From Cladochytrium replicatum (lineage: Eukaryota > Chytridiomycota > Chytridiomycetes > Cladochytriales > Cladochytriaceae), in assembly GCA_025526935.1 (NCBI GenBank), contig JAHLKD010000025.1, positions 310,001 to 374,000 of the forward strand: a stretch of 64,000 nucleotides of DNA, read 5' to 3'. The position numbers were made by a program, and so were the translations under genes. Below, piece by piece: positions 1-12,100 of the stretch. Each line of letters begins with the position of its first letter. Position 1 is the first letter of the stretch. The notes under the pieces are model-generated. The model made no database searches. It saw only the letters and a list, made by a program, of their open reading frames with translations, and was not told the DNA's origin.

Positions 1-1
1 C

Positions 2-1066
2 GAAACTGGTTACGATGGGTACGGATCTGGCTACTCTGGCGATTACAGCAGCGGTGGCTATGATGCTGACTACGAGTCTGGTTACGATACCTCCTACGAC
101 CAAACCTACGACTCGAACGATTCTGGGTACGACTCCCCGCCATATAACTCGCGCTGCGAAGACGAGTATCAAAGGACCGTACGCTCATGCCGCGCGATCC
201 GCAACCGCAACACCGTCGAGAAGTGCGTTGAGCGAGCGGAAGAGGTGTTCCAGTACTGCTCTGGTCAAGGAGATGGATGGACCGAGTACGACATGCCGCC
301 TGCAACTTCGTCGACCGACTCTTGTCAGGAAGGATACGAGCGTGCTATTAAGATTTGCAAGGAGAAGAGCTTGGGAGATGAGTGCACTAAGTCTGCTGAG
401 TCGGGTTTGAAGAGCTGCGAGGCGCAATGGGGTGGCTCGAGCGGTGGATCAGGAGGCTCAGGAGGTGGTAGCGGTGGCTCATCTGGATCCGGCGGATCAA
501 GCGGAAGCAGCGGGTCTGGAGGATCCAGTGGCGGTAGTGGAGGGTCAGGTGGATCAAGCAGTGGCAGCGGAGGGTCAAGTGGTAGTAGTGGTGGGTCTGG
601 AGGGTCCAGTAGTGGCAACGGAGGAGGAGCGGCATCGTCGACAGACTCATGCCAGTTGACGTACGAGAACTCCATCAAGATTTGCGAAGGTGGCGGGTTG
701 GGTCCAGAGTGTTTCCAAGCTGCAGAGACGTGGTTGGCGAACTGCAGGCAAATGAACGGCGGTGGATCAAGTGGTGGATCGGGCGGTGGTGGCTCAGGCG
801 GAGGTGGTTCTGGAGGCAGCGGTGGGAGCGCTGGTGACCCACCGGTAAGCTCAACTTTTAGCGCCGCCGCACCACCACCGACCGAAACTGCGAGTGCTGA
901 AGAAGCGCCCCCAGCCGAGACTTCCGCTTCAGTCGGTTTGGCATTCCCGACCGCTGCAGCAGCGGCTCTTCAAGTCGAAGCAGGCAGTGGAGCGTCACAC
1001 GCCATGTCGACATCCATGTGGGGAGTTGGCGTTGCGGTTCTTGTGCTTTGCGTTTTGGCGGTGTAG
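2..1066 (+). CDS. Secreted Gly/Ser-rich protein with three CX10C cysteine modules (5' end outside window)
   Basis: The frame is open from base 2 to the stop at 1064-1066, so the start lies upstream. The visible part begins Tyr/Gly/Asp-rich (repeated GYD/SGY). It then has three copies of a module of about 35 residues with four cysteines, spaced C-x10-C, x8 to x11, C-x10-C, near bases 152-260, 320-420 and 649-750. Each module looks like a helical hairpin held by two disulfides. Linkers between and after the modules are almost pure Gly/Ser. The C-terminus is Ala/Pro/Glu-rich and ends in a hydrophobic stretch (VGVAVLVLCVLAV), as in GPI-anchor signals. I infer a wall or surface protein; no named family was recognised. 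The start in the same frame at 245 is only an internal Val/Met-region choice and would cut the first module. Confidence 0.75.
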   Translation, partial: ETGYDGYGSGYSGDYSSGGYDADYESGYDTSYDQTYDSNDSGYDSPPYNSRCEDEYQRTVRSCRAIRNRNTVEKCVERAEEVFQYCSGQGDGWTEYDMPPATSSTDSCQEGYERAIKICKEKSLGDECTKSAESGLKSCEAQWGGSSGGSGGSGGGSGGSSGSGGSSGSSGSGGSSGGSGGSGGSSSGSGGSSGSSGGSGGSSSGNGGGAASSTDSCQLTYENSIKICEGGGLGPECFQAAETWLANCRQMNGGGSSGGSGGGGSGGGGSGGSGGSAGDPPVSSTFSAAAPPPTETASAEEAPPAETSASVGLAFPTAAAAALQVEAGSGASHAMSTSMWGVGVAVLVLCVLAV

Positions 1067-2281
1067 CGGATGGCGAGCACAACCAAACGGCGCAAATCGC
1101 GGATATTGACTATGTATGCTTTTAACTCGTTTCATATCTGCCTTACTAGCGGCTTTCACAACCCCAAAACTATTTGATTTGTAACTAGCATTTCTTCCTT
1201 TGGCAAACATGTTTAATAGCGGCTGAGAAAATGTGCAACATGAAGCTTCTCGGTTTGAGAAAGAGAGAGAGAGGTTATCAAGAGTTAAAGCAAAGATGGC
1301 TGTTTTCAAGAGATTATCAAGAGCAAGTGCAGACTTTCAAGAGCTTATCAAGGAAAACCAGACAAGACAGCTGGATGGACTGTCAGTGCATCTTTATGTG
1401 TACTGAATTGGTTGATTTTCTCCTCTCATTCCATGGAAACTTGACATTCGACATTCCGAGACACCTCGTGGGAAATTCTCTTCTTGAAGCAAACATCCGT
1501 TTGACTACAAAGCAACTTTTGCTTTTTGTTTTCACATATAGATATAATTGTTCGAGAAGAATTTTGTTTGATCGATATAACAGGAACACATGTTGCGGGA
1601 GTTATTGGTGCAAACTCTACAGCGAATTCTTCACTATTGTTGCAACTGACGTTACTTTCTGTGTGGTTGACCCTTCCATATCTGGACAGCGCGACAAAGA
1701 CCATCACGAAACTCACTGCTAGTAACTAAACTGTTTCATCCAAGCTCGCGTTTGAGAAGGTCTTCAACGAGGACACCACCCCTGTGTCGCCCAAAGCCCT
1801 CGAGCTCCCTACTCTTGTCTTTTACTCGATGGATGAAATGACACTTGTTGGCACTGGTTGAAACGAATGGCACTGGTTGACACGTTCGTTTCAACCGTTG
1901 TTTGGCATATCGTCGATACATGTAGCGGACTGTTTAAATGCTTTGTTGTGCAAACAGTATTCAATTTCGCCGCCAAAGAAATCTGCCCTGCAGTGAATCG
2001 GTTCTGTTTTTACGACATATTCCACCAGCAGTTAGATGTCCAATTATCTGCCGCTTAATCAAACACATGCACCAACCCTGGTCGTGTTTAAAAGTTGTGG
2101 TCCCAACAAACTCAAACACCCGACACAAATCAAATCCGAATAACTGAGAAAAACGGAACAGTAAGGAAACAAACTTAAATACGTGTGCAGTGGGAGCGCC
2201 TTCATTCTCCACTGAAAAACCACATCATGACCTCCTCCACACCTTCATCGCTTCGAATTACCAAACTCATTTGAAGCACAG
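1067..2281. other. Intergenic region, no convincing gene
   Basis: About 1.2 kb with no supported gene. An open frame on the plus strand (1231-1722) lacks recognisable motifs and biased composition. A short degenerate repeat, TTATCAAGAG or TTTCAAGAG, recurs about five times between 1275 and 1355. The rest probably holds the 3' UTRs of the flanking convergent genes. Confidence 0.4.
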
Positions 2282-3878
2282 TCATCGCCTCAAATTTTTT
2301 GGCGCTGTCGAGCGCACTCCACCGTAGCTGACCTTCCTCACATACTGCGGTGGTGTCGGCGGCACCGGCGGCGAATCATCGTCCGAGCTCCCACGATACC
2401 GCACATGTTTCCTTTTCGGTGATCCGCTCTGATGTTCCTCTCTATCGTACTGCGACGCAAACTTCCGCTTCTGATACTCCCGAGGCTGTTCCGAATACGT
2501 AACCGTCACACGACGACCAGGGTCCACCCTGCGAGAGTTTTGGCGGTTCGTGTTGTTATGATTGTGCTGTGGAGGTTGGCTCTTCTCGGATCTGGACCGG
2601 GGTGGCGAGCGTTCCTGGCGTGAGGTGTTGTCGTTCTTGCGACCCCGTGGGAAGTCCTCAAAATTGCGATCGGATTTCGAACCTCTGCCGCCGTTGTTGT
2701 TTCCATTGTTTTTGCTGTTGCTGTGTTTATTGCCGTTGTTGTCGTTCACGTTGTTTCGTAAAGAGCTCTCACTTCGTGAACGGGGGAATTTTGGTGCGGA
2801 AGGGTGGGATGAGTGCCGGGTGTCTGGGTGATATGTGTTGCGGTATGAAGGTGGGGATGGTTTAGAGGATGATGTCCCACGCGAAAGAGCTTCGCGGAAA
2901 TCGCGTGGAAGGGTGTTTTGGAATCGGTCGCTGAATGCGGAAAAGTACCAGTATGGCCGTGTTAGGGGATTATCTGGGCATTGCTACCGAAGCAAAAATA
3001 TATGAGCACGGTGTGAATACTTAAAAACATAGATTACTCACGTCACCGAAGTGGTCTGACCTCGCACAACTGTAGCAAAACGTGGTAACAGTTTGGGTCG
3101 GCTTATGTACAGTCAATACTGAGCAGATGAAGGCATGCTGGTCATCTCACCTTGATTGAGCTATACTTGTATCTTCGCCATACTGATGGGCATTCCTAAT
3201 AGCATGGATTCTCAGCAAAACGCATAGCCACATCGGACTTTGTTTGGGGTACCTGCGTATAATGTGAGCTGTTGTCGCAATATGCGCAATGTCGCCTCGG
3301 GATTGTGTCTGTATTTGGGCATGATGACTTGATGTGTCCAAGACGAAAACATTGGAAGCACATATCGGCGAGGGGGCAGTTAATCAAGTTGTGAGGCGTG
3401 AGGCATAGTGGGCATGTGGTGGACTGTATAGATATCAGGGTGAACTTCCAAAACATTCAATATCCTCTGTTCTTACCGTTCTCGGACAGTCTCTTACAGC
3501 GTGACCCTCCTCCCTGCAATAAGCACAAAGAAACTGCTTTTTTTGTGGTGTTGATGGAGCAAAATATCGCATCACGGAGCCCTTCTATTGGATGAAAGAC
3601 CTGCAAGTTAAGCTCCTTTCCATACCAGTATGAGGTGGGATTTCTGACCTCAACTTCTTCGTACTCCTCGATATCGAAATTTCGCTTCATAAGGGATGGG
3701 TCGGGTATCGCGAGGTCATCTTTGACAGTATTTGCATTATCTTCATCAGTAGAAGAAGCAATTTCCATGTCCTCTGGATCTCCCCTGTTTTTTTCAGTCA
3801 GACAGGTGTGATATAAAGACATTCAGTCGCGTACCTTTGATCCAGCAGCCCTCTCAGCTCCGAGTCTTCCTGCTCGTA
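2282..3878 (-). CDS. AIR1/AIR2-type zinc-knuckle protein (TRAMP complex RNA-binding subunit)
   Basis: Spliced minus-strand exons give five consecutive CCHC-type knuckles: CAYCREEGHAVRDC, CPLCLTPHNLINC (one residue shorter), CFQCFRLGHIKSSC, CAYCDNSSHYTQEC and CYSCARSDHFGDQC. Five knuckles is the AIR1/AIR2 (ZCCHC7) arrangement; these proteins hand RNA to the nuclear TRAMP poly(A) polymerase-helicase complex for exosome decay. A PSVWRRY motif after knuckle 4 also fits. A 50-bp intron lies near 3784-3833, others between knuckles; a 67-bp intron ending at a run of A explains an apparent frame break before knuckle 1. The C-terminal 150 residues are Arg/Ser/Asn-rich with SPPRSRS-like stretches. Upstream of 3878 the frame meets an acceptor-like ACCATAG, so the first exon is unresolved. 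The family call is firm; the 5' end is not. Confidence 0.82.
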
Positions 3879-4227
3879 CTATGGTAGTATTCAATATTAT
3901 TATTATTTATCTGCAATAATGCACAGTTTTCCTCCGTGCATTTACAAAACCCACCGTCTCAATCTCGTCCATCCCAACAATGTTAAAAAAACCCCGATGT
4001 GGCTGTGGAGCCTGTCCCAACCAACTTGGACACCATGGAGAGTGAGTGGAAAACTAAGTTGGGGAGGGCGACATATATCACTGCTGGACAAGCATGCATG
4101 TCTAACGCTCTCTACTCTACTTTATGTGATGTTTTTTGAAAAGATCATCTTTTCCAGCTAAAGGTTGGTGGAAAAACGACTGAATACACTTTGATTACCT
4201 GGTTGATTTGCTCAATCCAAACCACAG

Positions 4228-4913
4228 CTCACAGCGAAGCAGCTCCAAAAGAGTGCAAAAAACTGCCAGAAAGCTGAGAAGGCTGAAATCGACAAGCTGA
4301 AGAAGGTAGAATCCCTCCAGGCATTTACAATTAACGCCACCCATTCTTCACCCTTTTCACAAGGCGCTTCAACAAAACAACATTGAAGGCGCAAAAATCT
4401 ATGGCGCTAACGCAATCCGGAAAAAGAACGAAGCCTTGAACTTCCTCCGGCTCGCGTCGAAGGTGGATGCGGTGGCGTCGAGGGTGGAGACAGCGGTGCA
4501 GATGCGGATGGTCACAAACTCGATGAAGGGCGTTGTGAAAGGCATGGAGAAGGCGATGCAGACCATGAATCTGGAGCAGGTGCGTTCTGTGTACCGTCCG
4601 CGACTGTTTCAGTGCCCTGATACTTGCAGTTCTACAGATTGGTCAGATTATGGATAAGTTTGAAGCCCAGTTCGAAGACTTGGATGTCCAGACGCAGTAC
4701 ATGGAGGGCTCGATCGGACAGACGACGACGCTGTCGACGCCACAGGAACAGGTGGAAGAGCTCATGATGAAAGTGGCGGACGAGAATGGGCTGGAGTTGC
4801 AGATGGAGATGCCGGGGGCATCGACGGTTACGCCGCAGACGGTTGGGACGACGACAGTCGAGAAGGAGCACGACGAGCTGAGCGAACGCTTGGCTAGATT
4901 GAGGAATGGGTGA
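4228..4913 (+). CDS. DID2: CHMP1/Did2 (Vps46), ESCRT-III-associated protein
   Basis: Three exons (4228-4305, 4364-4579, 4638-4913) read in one frame from LTAKQLQKSAKNCQKAEKAE through ASRVETAVQMRMVTNSMKG to a C-terminal HDELSERLARLRN. That last segment is the MIM1 motif that binds the MIT domain of Vps4. In the family, CHMP1 recruits and activates Vps4 to disassemble ESCRT-III at endosomes and in cytokinesis. Roughly 15 N-terminal residues are missing. A 6-nt segment CTAAAG at 4159-4164, between TTTTCCAG and GTTGGT, would supply the expected Leu-Lys. Just before it, an ATG at 4129 begins FFEKIIF, resembling the family's N-terminal LEKTLF, but not in a frame that joins simply. The exact start is therefore open. 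Confidence 0.88.
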
Positions 4914-5081
4914 TCTTTTGACATTCGACCATACGGTCTTTTTCCATATTATTTTTTCCAGCATGCGTGTCTCTGTTGCATCGACCGTCTGTCTGTTATG
5001 ATGCAAGTTTCCTCTCTAACAATTTAAATATATGATATCCATTTTAATACTTTCACACGCCACACCTTCCTTTCATCACCA

Positions 5082-5645
5082 ATGCTTCTCGGGCTGGTCT
5101 CACACTCGTCGCTCGGTGCGATCCGTGCTCACGTCGCTCGGGTATCGCTGCCACGGCTCATCCAGAAACAAACCACAACCTCTTTCCATTCTGTTGCTTC
5201 AACCACCTCGATACTACGCATCGCTGTTCGTCCCCTCTTCGCTCCAACCACTTCCTCTTCGCTGCAACTGCGTTTCCGATCCAGCAAAAAACCTATGCTT
5301 TCGGGCCCATATGCACCGCGCAGGCGTGTAAAGCTGCCGAGATCTGTGCGAGCGAAGAAGGAGGGACGGAAGTATAAACTCAAGAGCCACAGAGGTGCTT
5401 ACCGCCGGTACGTGCATTCTAAGCGTAATGGTTTCGAGTGATCTCAATATAATCCTCATGGCTTTAGGTGGATCGTTGTGAAGGCGGGCCACTTTAAGCG
5501 TGCTCAAGCGGGTGCACAGCATTTGAATAGGAAGATGCGTAGGTGGAAACGTGTTGTGAAAAGGAGGAGGGTGCTTTCGAATCCGATGCAGAGGAGAATG
5601 CTGAAGAAACTTTTGCCATACTACAATCGCCGTTACATGCGATAG
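5082..5645 (+). CDS. Mitochondrial large-subunit ribosomal protein bL35m
   Basis: Two exons (5082-5407 and 5468-5645) join phase 2 to phase 1. The N-terminal 80 residues are rich in Ser, Arg and Thr with very few acids, a typical matrix-targeting presequence. The C-terminal part carries the bL35 signature: KYKLKSHRGAYRRW, then AGHFKRAQAGAQHLNRKM and a very basic tail with PYYNRRYMR. bL35 sits in the central protuberance region of the large subunit and is highly basic in all lineages. The length, about 167 residues, fits fungal mitochondrial versions with long presequences. The intron donor GTACGT sits inside the conserved YRR-W motif. Confidence 0.88.
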
Positions 5646-5800
5646 TCCAGTTCAATAGATGCGCTCTGGTTTCCTTTTCAAGGTCTTTTATATTCGGAAG
5701 TGACAGAATGAAGAGGTCCTCTCATTTTCGAATGTCTCTACTCTCTTGAGATGCAGTTAAACTCAGATCAACCACCACTATCTTGAATCATGAAGTGCTT

Positions 5801-7252
5801 TCATTTTAGAAGGTCAGCAGGTTGCCTGGCAGCGTTAAAGTCCACGGCAAGATCAATGATCTCCTCCACCGACGATCCGGGGAACCACGGCACGAGGGAT
5901 GACGTGGTCATTTGGTAAAGCTAATGAAGGTGTTGGTTAGATCGTTTAGCTTAAGCGGAGACTTTGACAACACCTTGTAGAGAGGGTACTTCTGAAGCGT
6001 AAGATGCTCCGTGAGCGCAGTGGAGCCCTGGAAAAGCAGGGTCAAAAGCACCGTACCAAAGATGCTCCAGTTCACCAAATAGAACTGCCCAAACACCATC
6101 CACCAAGTCCCGAACGTCGCCCTCTCAGGTGCGTCCGGCTTGTCCAGGAAGAACAACTGCTCGCTCGTAGCGACGCTGTACAAGTACACCGCCCACCACA
6201 TCATAAACTCCCCAAAGAAGTTCAGATGGCGGCTGTACCGGAACACTCCGATAGTGGAGAACCCGTAGGAGTACGGTGCCGGCAGCTTCGCGACGATCTC
6301 AGCTACCGTCGAGCGATTCTTCCCCGCTGATCCGCTCGTCGAGGCGTTCTGCGAGGCAAGGAGCGCCTCGCGCTCCTGCGAGGCTCTGATGAACGCCCAC
6401 TTGCGGTTCTGGAAAGCCCATTGCTGCTCGTCCGCGATTATCTCCATGAGGAAAAAGATCACGAAGAAGAGGGTCGCGAGGGTGTCGATGCTCGTCCAGC
6501 CGACAACGGACGGGGTCGAGATCGTGTCCTGTGCGAAACGCCAGACGATGTACATCGGCAGTGCGGAGATGAGCCAGATGAGAGTGAGCTGGTAGAAGGA
6601 AATGAAGACACTGCTGAAGAGCTCCCAGAGGATAGGGTTAGGGATGACCTTGCGACACCAGCTGTAAAGTTCGTTTTTTTGAGCGATCCCCAAAAAGCAA
6701 CGAGTTATGATACAGATTTGCACTTACGCCCATCGGTAGTCTTCTTCCTTCGGGTCGTACCCACCCTTGCGGGCAAAGTTGTAGGTAAGGCGTATACCCC
6801 ACAATACAATCAAGGTCCCAACGAAAAGCAGACGAGGGTGCTGATTCCAGACGGAGAGCACCGAGACAGCCAACCCTTCAGCAGTATGAATGGGGTAGAA
6901 CATAATGATCAACGCAAACAGCGCTAAAGGAGAAGACATAAGTGCTCTGATGCATTCGAGTGGGAAAGTCTGACGAACGTGGAGAGATGGACCAGACACG
7001 ATCAACCTAAATAAGAGGCAAAAAGGTGAGCACAAATGAAGCTCCGCCGCCGCTAGCTCATACCCAAGAGTAGTTGCCCGTGGTGCGCTGGAGAATATAG
7101 CAGGATAATATGAGGATCACATTCAGCAACAAAGTGAGAAGGAGTGGATCGGCAAAGTATGTGCGGATGTCGAAGGGGTTCTCCTTCAATGCGGAGAGCA
7201 GAGCAAGAACATCTTCCCAGTAGGTTGGAGCAGAGCCGACGGCGGATGCCAT
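5801..7252 (-). CDS. DUF1295 / steroid 5-alpha-reductase-like multi-spanning membrane protein
   Basis: Minus-strand exons give hydrophobic helices followed by GIRLTYNFARKGGYDPKEEDY and GYGFSTIGVFRYSRHLNFFGE, hallmarks of the DUF1295 family (ICMT/5-alpha-reductase-like fold). The conserved SRHLNFFGE region is the cofactor-binding part in related reductases; the substrate here is unknown. An in-frame stop near 5908 lies inside an intron (5921-5973). Splicing it adds a final exon, KLYQMTTSSLVPWFPGSS, matching the family's YxxYQxxTS.xPWFP ending, with the stop at 5801-5803. Other introns lie around 6670-6715 and 7036-7057. Start ATG is at 7252. About eight membrane segments are visible. Localisation in ER or peroxisome is inference. 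Confidence 0.82.
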
Positions 7253-7548
7253 TTTGTCGCACGCAACTGGCAGATGAACAGCAACAACTTTGGGGACGAA
7301 AGTTTGTTTTTGTCCATGGACTTATTATTTTACGCAGATTTGCAACTTCCCTTTTTGGTATCAAACAGAAATCAGCCCATTCCGACAACTGAACTATTGG
7401 GACCAATACATTCATCGCTCTTTACAATACGAACACCGCTGCCATTCTGAACGCTCGTTACCAGTACCATACTTCTCTACCACAAGAAAAAACAATTGTA
7501 AGATTGAAAGAATATTAACGAGAATGAAATTCACTGGGTTTAAATTCA

Positions 7549-8843
7549 CTAAAAAGGGGAGATCGGGGGACAAGATGTTGTGTTGTACTTCACGATGCAT
7601 TTTTTGCAGCGATTGCTCCACTGTTCCTGAAATGTGGAGCTAAGCTGCAATTCCTGATTCACATTATAACAGCATACCTTCACAGCATAAGCTCGATTAT
7701 CCCCTCCAACAATAGTTTGCTGTCCAATGCAGAGACCGCCGATCTAAAAATATGTGAAGATGAATCTCGAAAGTACGAGACAGTGTTTGTCTCATACCTC
7801 GACATAATTGTTTGCATCGTACCAACCAAGCGGAGCTTCAAATGATTTCGCGAGGGGTCCAGCCGGGTCCGTGATCGTTCTGACTAAAACATCCGAAGAA
7901 AGCTCAAAGTAATTATCGATGGTGGTGTTCCCGCTCCCACACCCAGTCGCACATCCACCACCTTCAATATGATCAGTTTGGGGTAATACATGAGAGTTTA
8001 GCGTTCTCTTACTTTGGTCAGGAATGACGCCATAGTAGATCTTCTTTTCCTTCCAATTGACAGCGCCATGATATGCGCAAAATATTTCGCAAGATTTGTA
8101 CCCTCGAAAAGTGATCGAGTACCCAGGAGCAAAGTGGATCGGGAAGTATCGGTTGGGATTTGGCTGGATTAGCTGGCTGTCAGCCAAGGTCGTTAGGTAG
8201 TTCTCAATTGCCGTCTCGTTAAGACTAAATGTGTTCACTCTGTTGTAGCCGACCAGGTAGCTTCCAAGATATTGATCTATCAATGAACAAAACCATAGAT
8301 TTTTTTTTTCGATATCCTTACTCGATGAAGCGGCCTCTCCCGATCCTCTTACTCAAGACGCTATATTCACTGAGCCAATCGAGGTACAAACTGTCGACGA
8401 TCGCGGTATAAAACCTAAGCAGATAATGTAAGCTATCCACAACGTATGGTAGAGAGAAAGCTTACTGAACAATCAGACTAGCTTTGGGTTTGAATGAAAA
8501 GCGTTGTCGCCTTGTTGCATAAAAGATGGGAAAAACTTCGATGTTCTCCACAATAGGGCCTGACAAATCATAAGAATGTACTCTATTCCACCAGAAACGA
8601 AACTTACCACCGAAGTAGCTATCAATCACATCCCATGAAGAAGAATCAAGGTGAGATTTCGTGTGAAGTGCTAATCGCGAAGCTTGCTTACGTGAGGGCC
8701 GGATTGACAAATGGGCGTAATCTGGTACCAGTGTTGGAGTTAATGGAAACTTCCGGCAGTTGGTCACGACGAAATATGGTGGAGGCGTTGATCTCTCCGA
8801 TTACCAGAATGGCGAGAACCCAGGTGAGTGTGAATGGTGTCAT
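7549..8843 (-). CDS. EXORDIUM-like secreted protein, short paralog
   Basis: The ATG at 8843 opens a signal peptide (TLTWVLAILVIGEINA) followed by a dibasic RR. Exons then read GPIVENIEVFPIFY, SLYLDWLSEYSVL, YFPIHFAPGYSITF, SCEIFCAYHGA, IYYGVIPDQ, GGCATGCGSGNTTIDNYFE, APLGWYDANN, CIGQQTIVGGDNRAYAVK and QWSNRCKKCIVKY. This order matches the EXORDIUM / phosphate-induced protein 1 family (Pfam PF04674), extracellular proteins known mainly from plants and linked there to growth control; its biochemical activity is unknown. The stop is at 7549-7551, after an intron near 7625-7675. The gene lies head-to-head with a paralog starting at 9185. I infer a secreted, disulfide-bonded protein. Confidence 0.8.
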
Positions 8844-9184
8844 CTATGTCTATGTCTAGGTCTAACAAGTTTGTTCTATCTAAGTGGATGTGTTCGTGGC
8901 AAGGAATCAGGCGACGATATAACGAAAGCGGAGCCCGGCGGCACCAAGGTCGGGATGAGCAACTCCATAGCGGAGTGGGGGAGGCGGCGCGCGCTGCGGG
9001 TGTGGCCCAGCAACATCCCACTGCTGCAAACCAATGTCGGAGCCCAGGGTGTCGGCTGCTGGGCGGTGCATGACTCGGCAAAGCGGAGAATCGCAGCACT
9101 GAGTCGATCCTCATATCGTAGCACGACCCCATTGCATCCGTGCTACATAGATCATAGAATCATAGATTAGACCATCCTCTGCAA
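8844..9184. promoter_or_regulatory. Shared divergent promoter region of two EXORDIUM-like paralogs
   Basis: 341 bp separate the ATG codons of two head-to-head paralogs. The segment 8930-9100 is clearly more GC-rich than its surroundings. No TATA box stands out. Co-regulation of the pair is inference from the arrangement. Confidence 0.4.
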
Positions 9185-12100
9185 ATGATCTGTTTCGGCA
9201 TTGCCGTTCTCGTGCTGACCGCGATTAACTACTGCGAATCAGCTCCACATGGATTTCTTCCATATCGTCGACAGGACTCCACACCGAGTGGGTTCGCGAA
9301 TGACATTGCGAAGGGTCCGACACCTCCAATTATCGAAAACGCTAAGCTCAGGTACAATATAGAGTGATAGTTCCCTTCTTCATACTGCAAACACATAACT
9401 GAATCTCTACCCAGATACTTTTCGGGTAGCTATTGTAAAATAATGGTGATATCTGGTGTGACTTATCTCCTGAATAAGGTCCCCTTCTTCATCAGTCCGT
9501 TATTCATCCCATCTACTGGGGAGGCTCTGCAAAAGTGGCCTTCACGAGTAGAGACACATCGCGCAACGTATTCGAGTAAGCTCATTTCGATTCATCCTTT
9601 CGTTGGCTCATCAGTTAGTGAAGTTTCTATTCGACAATTGTTCACAGCAGATATTTCGACTGGTTGAGTGAATATAGTGCGGCATCAAACGGGTACATCA
9701 TCGGTCGAGGATCTGTTTTATCCCCACTCGAAGCACAAACTGCATCCGCGTTGACTGGTATGATCCGCTTCGATTGATTTTCATAACCAACCTTTTTCAA
9801 TATTAGGTGCAGTCAACGACTCTCAAATACGTTCGTTTCTTCTTGATCTGGCGGTGTCGGGCGAAATAAATCCAACCGAGAATACGTATTATCCGATCCA
9901 TCTACCTCCAGATGTCACTGTCACCTACAACAACCGTCGGTCGTGCCGGGACTTTTGCGGATATCACAACACAATTGGATTTATCAATGCAGCAACAGGA
10001 CAGCTCACCCGCCTTTATTATGGGGTTATTCCTGATCAAGGTTCGTGTTCGCCGGTTCATCTGAAAGACTCCTTACTGTTTAACGATAGGAGGAAACTGC
10101 ACAACTGGCTGCGGCAGTGGAAGTAATCCTTTCAATCGATTTTGTGTTGTCGCATCCCACCTTCTCATAGAAGCTGTGACGGACCCTGCTGTTGGACTCG
10201 CAACTGCATTCTCCTCCCCTCTAGGGTGGTACGACGAAGGCAATCAAATGGAGGTAAGCAGCTGTCCTTCCGCTGATTTTTTCAAGCGTCCTTAATTCAT
10301 ATGTCAGATTGGGGATCTATGCAGGTTTCGTCGTGGCCGGATCCGAGGAGCAAACAATAGCTTGAGCTACGTTGTCCAGGTATGGCATTTTCATGTCTTC
10401 ACGCCTCTTCTGACCGAAAATATGTGGACAGCGGCAATGGAGCAATAGATGCAAAGACTGCATCGTAGGCTACGGACCATCTTCTCGATGCCCCGGAGAG
10501 GGTGATCCCACACCAACTGACACCGAAACGCCTAAGTCGACAGAGACGGATTCGGATATTGAAACGCCGACGGAACGAATCGTATATGTAACAGTCACGC
10601 CACCATGTGGAGGGATAACGACTTGGTCTCCACATACCCCAACTGGATCACAAATGGGAACCGAGTCGATGGAAACGACGTGGAATCCAACTGTTAGCAT
10701 CGCTTCCTCAAAGACTTCTCAACGTATGTCGAGCACGGCAACAGTTCTGGGTACCGAATTCACCGCCTTTCCTTCACCGTCAACTGGCGTTACCACTCCG
10801 ACAGTTTCTATTCTCACAACACCTTCAAACACTGTTGGTCCTACCGAGACCGAATCAGAGTCGGGAACGGAAACAGAGCTTGAGACAGAGTCAGAGACAG
10901 AAACGGAAACAGAGCTAGAGACAGAGTCAGAGTCAGACACGGACACAGAGCTTGAGTCCGAGTCTATCACACCAACCTCAGTCACGTCCGTGACACATTC
11001 ACCGGCAGTTATTTCGAGCAGAGCGACCGTCGAAGGAACGGATTTCACTGTCTTTCCTTCCTCAAATGGCATTACAACGCCAACCGTTCCTGTTACAACA
11101 AGAAATTCTAATACAATTGGGCCGACGGAAACCGAATCAGAATATGAAAGCGAATCTGAATCTGAGTTCGGGACGGAATCAGAGTCAGAATGGGAGACAG
11201 AGTTCGAGTCTAATTTTGCAACTCCGACCTCAACCACAGTGACACTATTGCTATCACCGACATCACCAATGTGGTCAAAGGAGTTAACGAAATTCTGCAC
11301 GAGGACGATGCCAACAGGTACTGAAAGCGACTACGAACCGGAGACCGAGCTCAATACAGAGCTTGAAACCGAAAGCGAGCTTGCAACGGACATAGAACTC
11401 GAAACCGAGGTTGAGACCTCCACAGTAAGCGCTACGGGATCAACGTCGAATGCAGTGACTGTGGAGGGAACTGAGTTCACAGTGATCCCCACTCCATCAG
11501 CTAGCAACACAACTCCAACAGTCCCGCCTCTCACTTCCACCAGTCTGACGTCCAGGGAGTCAGCGTCTGACTTTGAAACCACCGAGATCGAGACTGAGAT
11601 TGAGACGGAATCTGGACTAGAGACAGAATTAGAAACGGAGACGGAAACTGAGTTGGAAGCTGAAACTACGACTGAATCGCCAATATCGACAGCCACAATC
11701 AATGTCCCTTCGTTGACTCGCTCATCGCTACTTGTCAGTTCATCACTTACACAGTCGTCGCACATGGTAGTTTCCACCAGGTCGATCACATCGCAGACCT
11801 CCACTGTCTTCTTTACAATAGAAACTGATACGGAAACTGATCTTGAGACGGACTACGAATCGGAAAGCGAATCCGAAACCGACCTCGAAACTGAAATCGA
11901 GGTAGATACCACTACATTCACCACATCGAGATGGTCGTCAAATGCAGCAACGGTGGAGGGTACTGAGTTCACCGCTGGCCCAACCTCCACTGCGACAACA
12001 ACATCTTCGCCTATTTCAACAACCAAATCGAACAACATTGAAACATCTTACACACAGTCTGAATCGGAAAGCGAGCTGGAGTCCGAGACAAATTTAGAGA

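Noticed and set aside
1231-1722. 163-codon plus-strand frame
   Set aside because: No motif, low-complexity start from a short TCAAGAG repeat, and the sequence looks like UTR.
3457-3600. Apparent frame break at a run of seven A in the AIR-like gene
   Set aside because: A 67-bp intron (CAG|GTCTTT to AAAGCAG) joins the flanking conserved parts in phase, so no lesion is needed.
5908-5973. Stop codon of the DUF1295 gene at 5908
   Set aside because: It lies in a GT-AG intron; splicing restores the family's conserved C-terminal end at 5801.
6421-6927. 168-codon plus-strand frame rich in Asp/Glu/Arg
   Set aside because: Antisense to the hydrophobic helices and charged loops of the DUF1295 protein.
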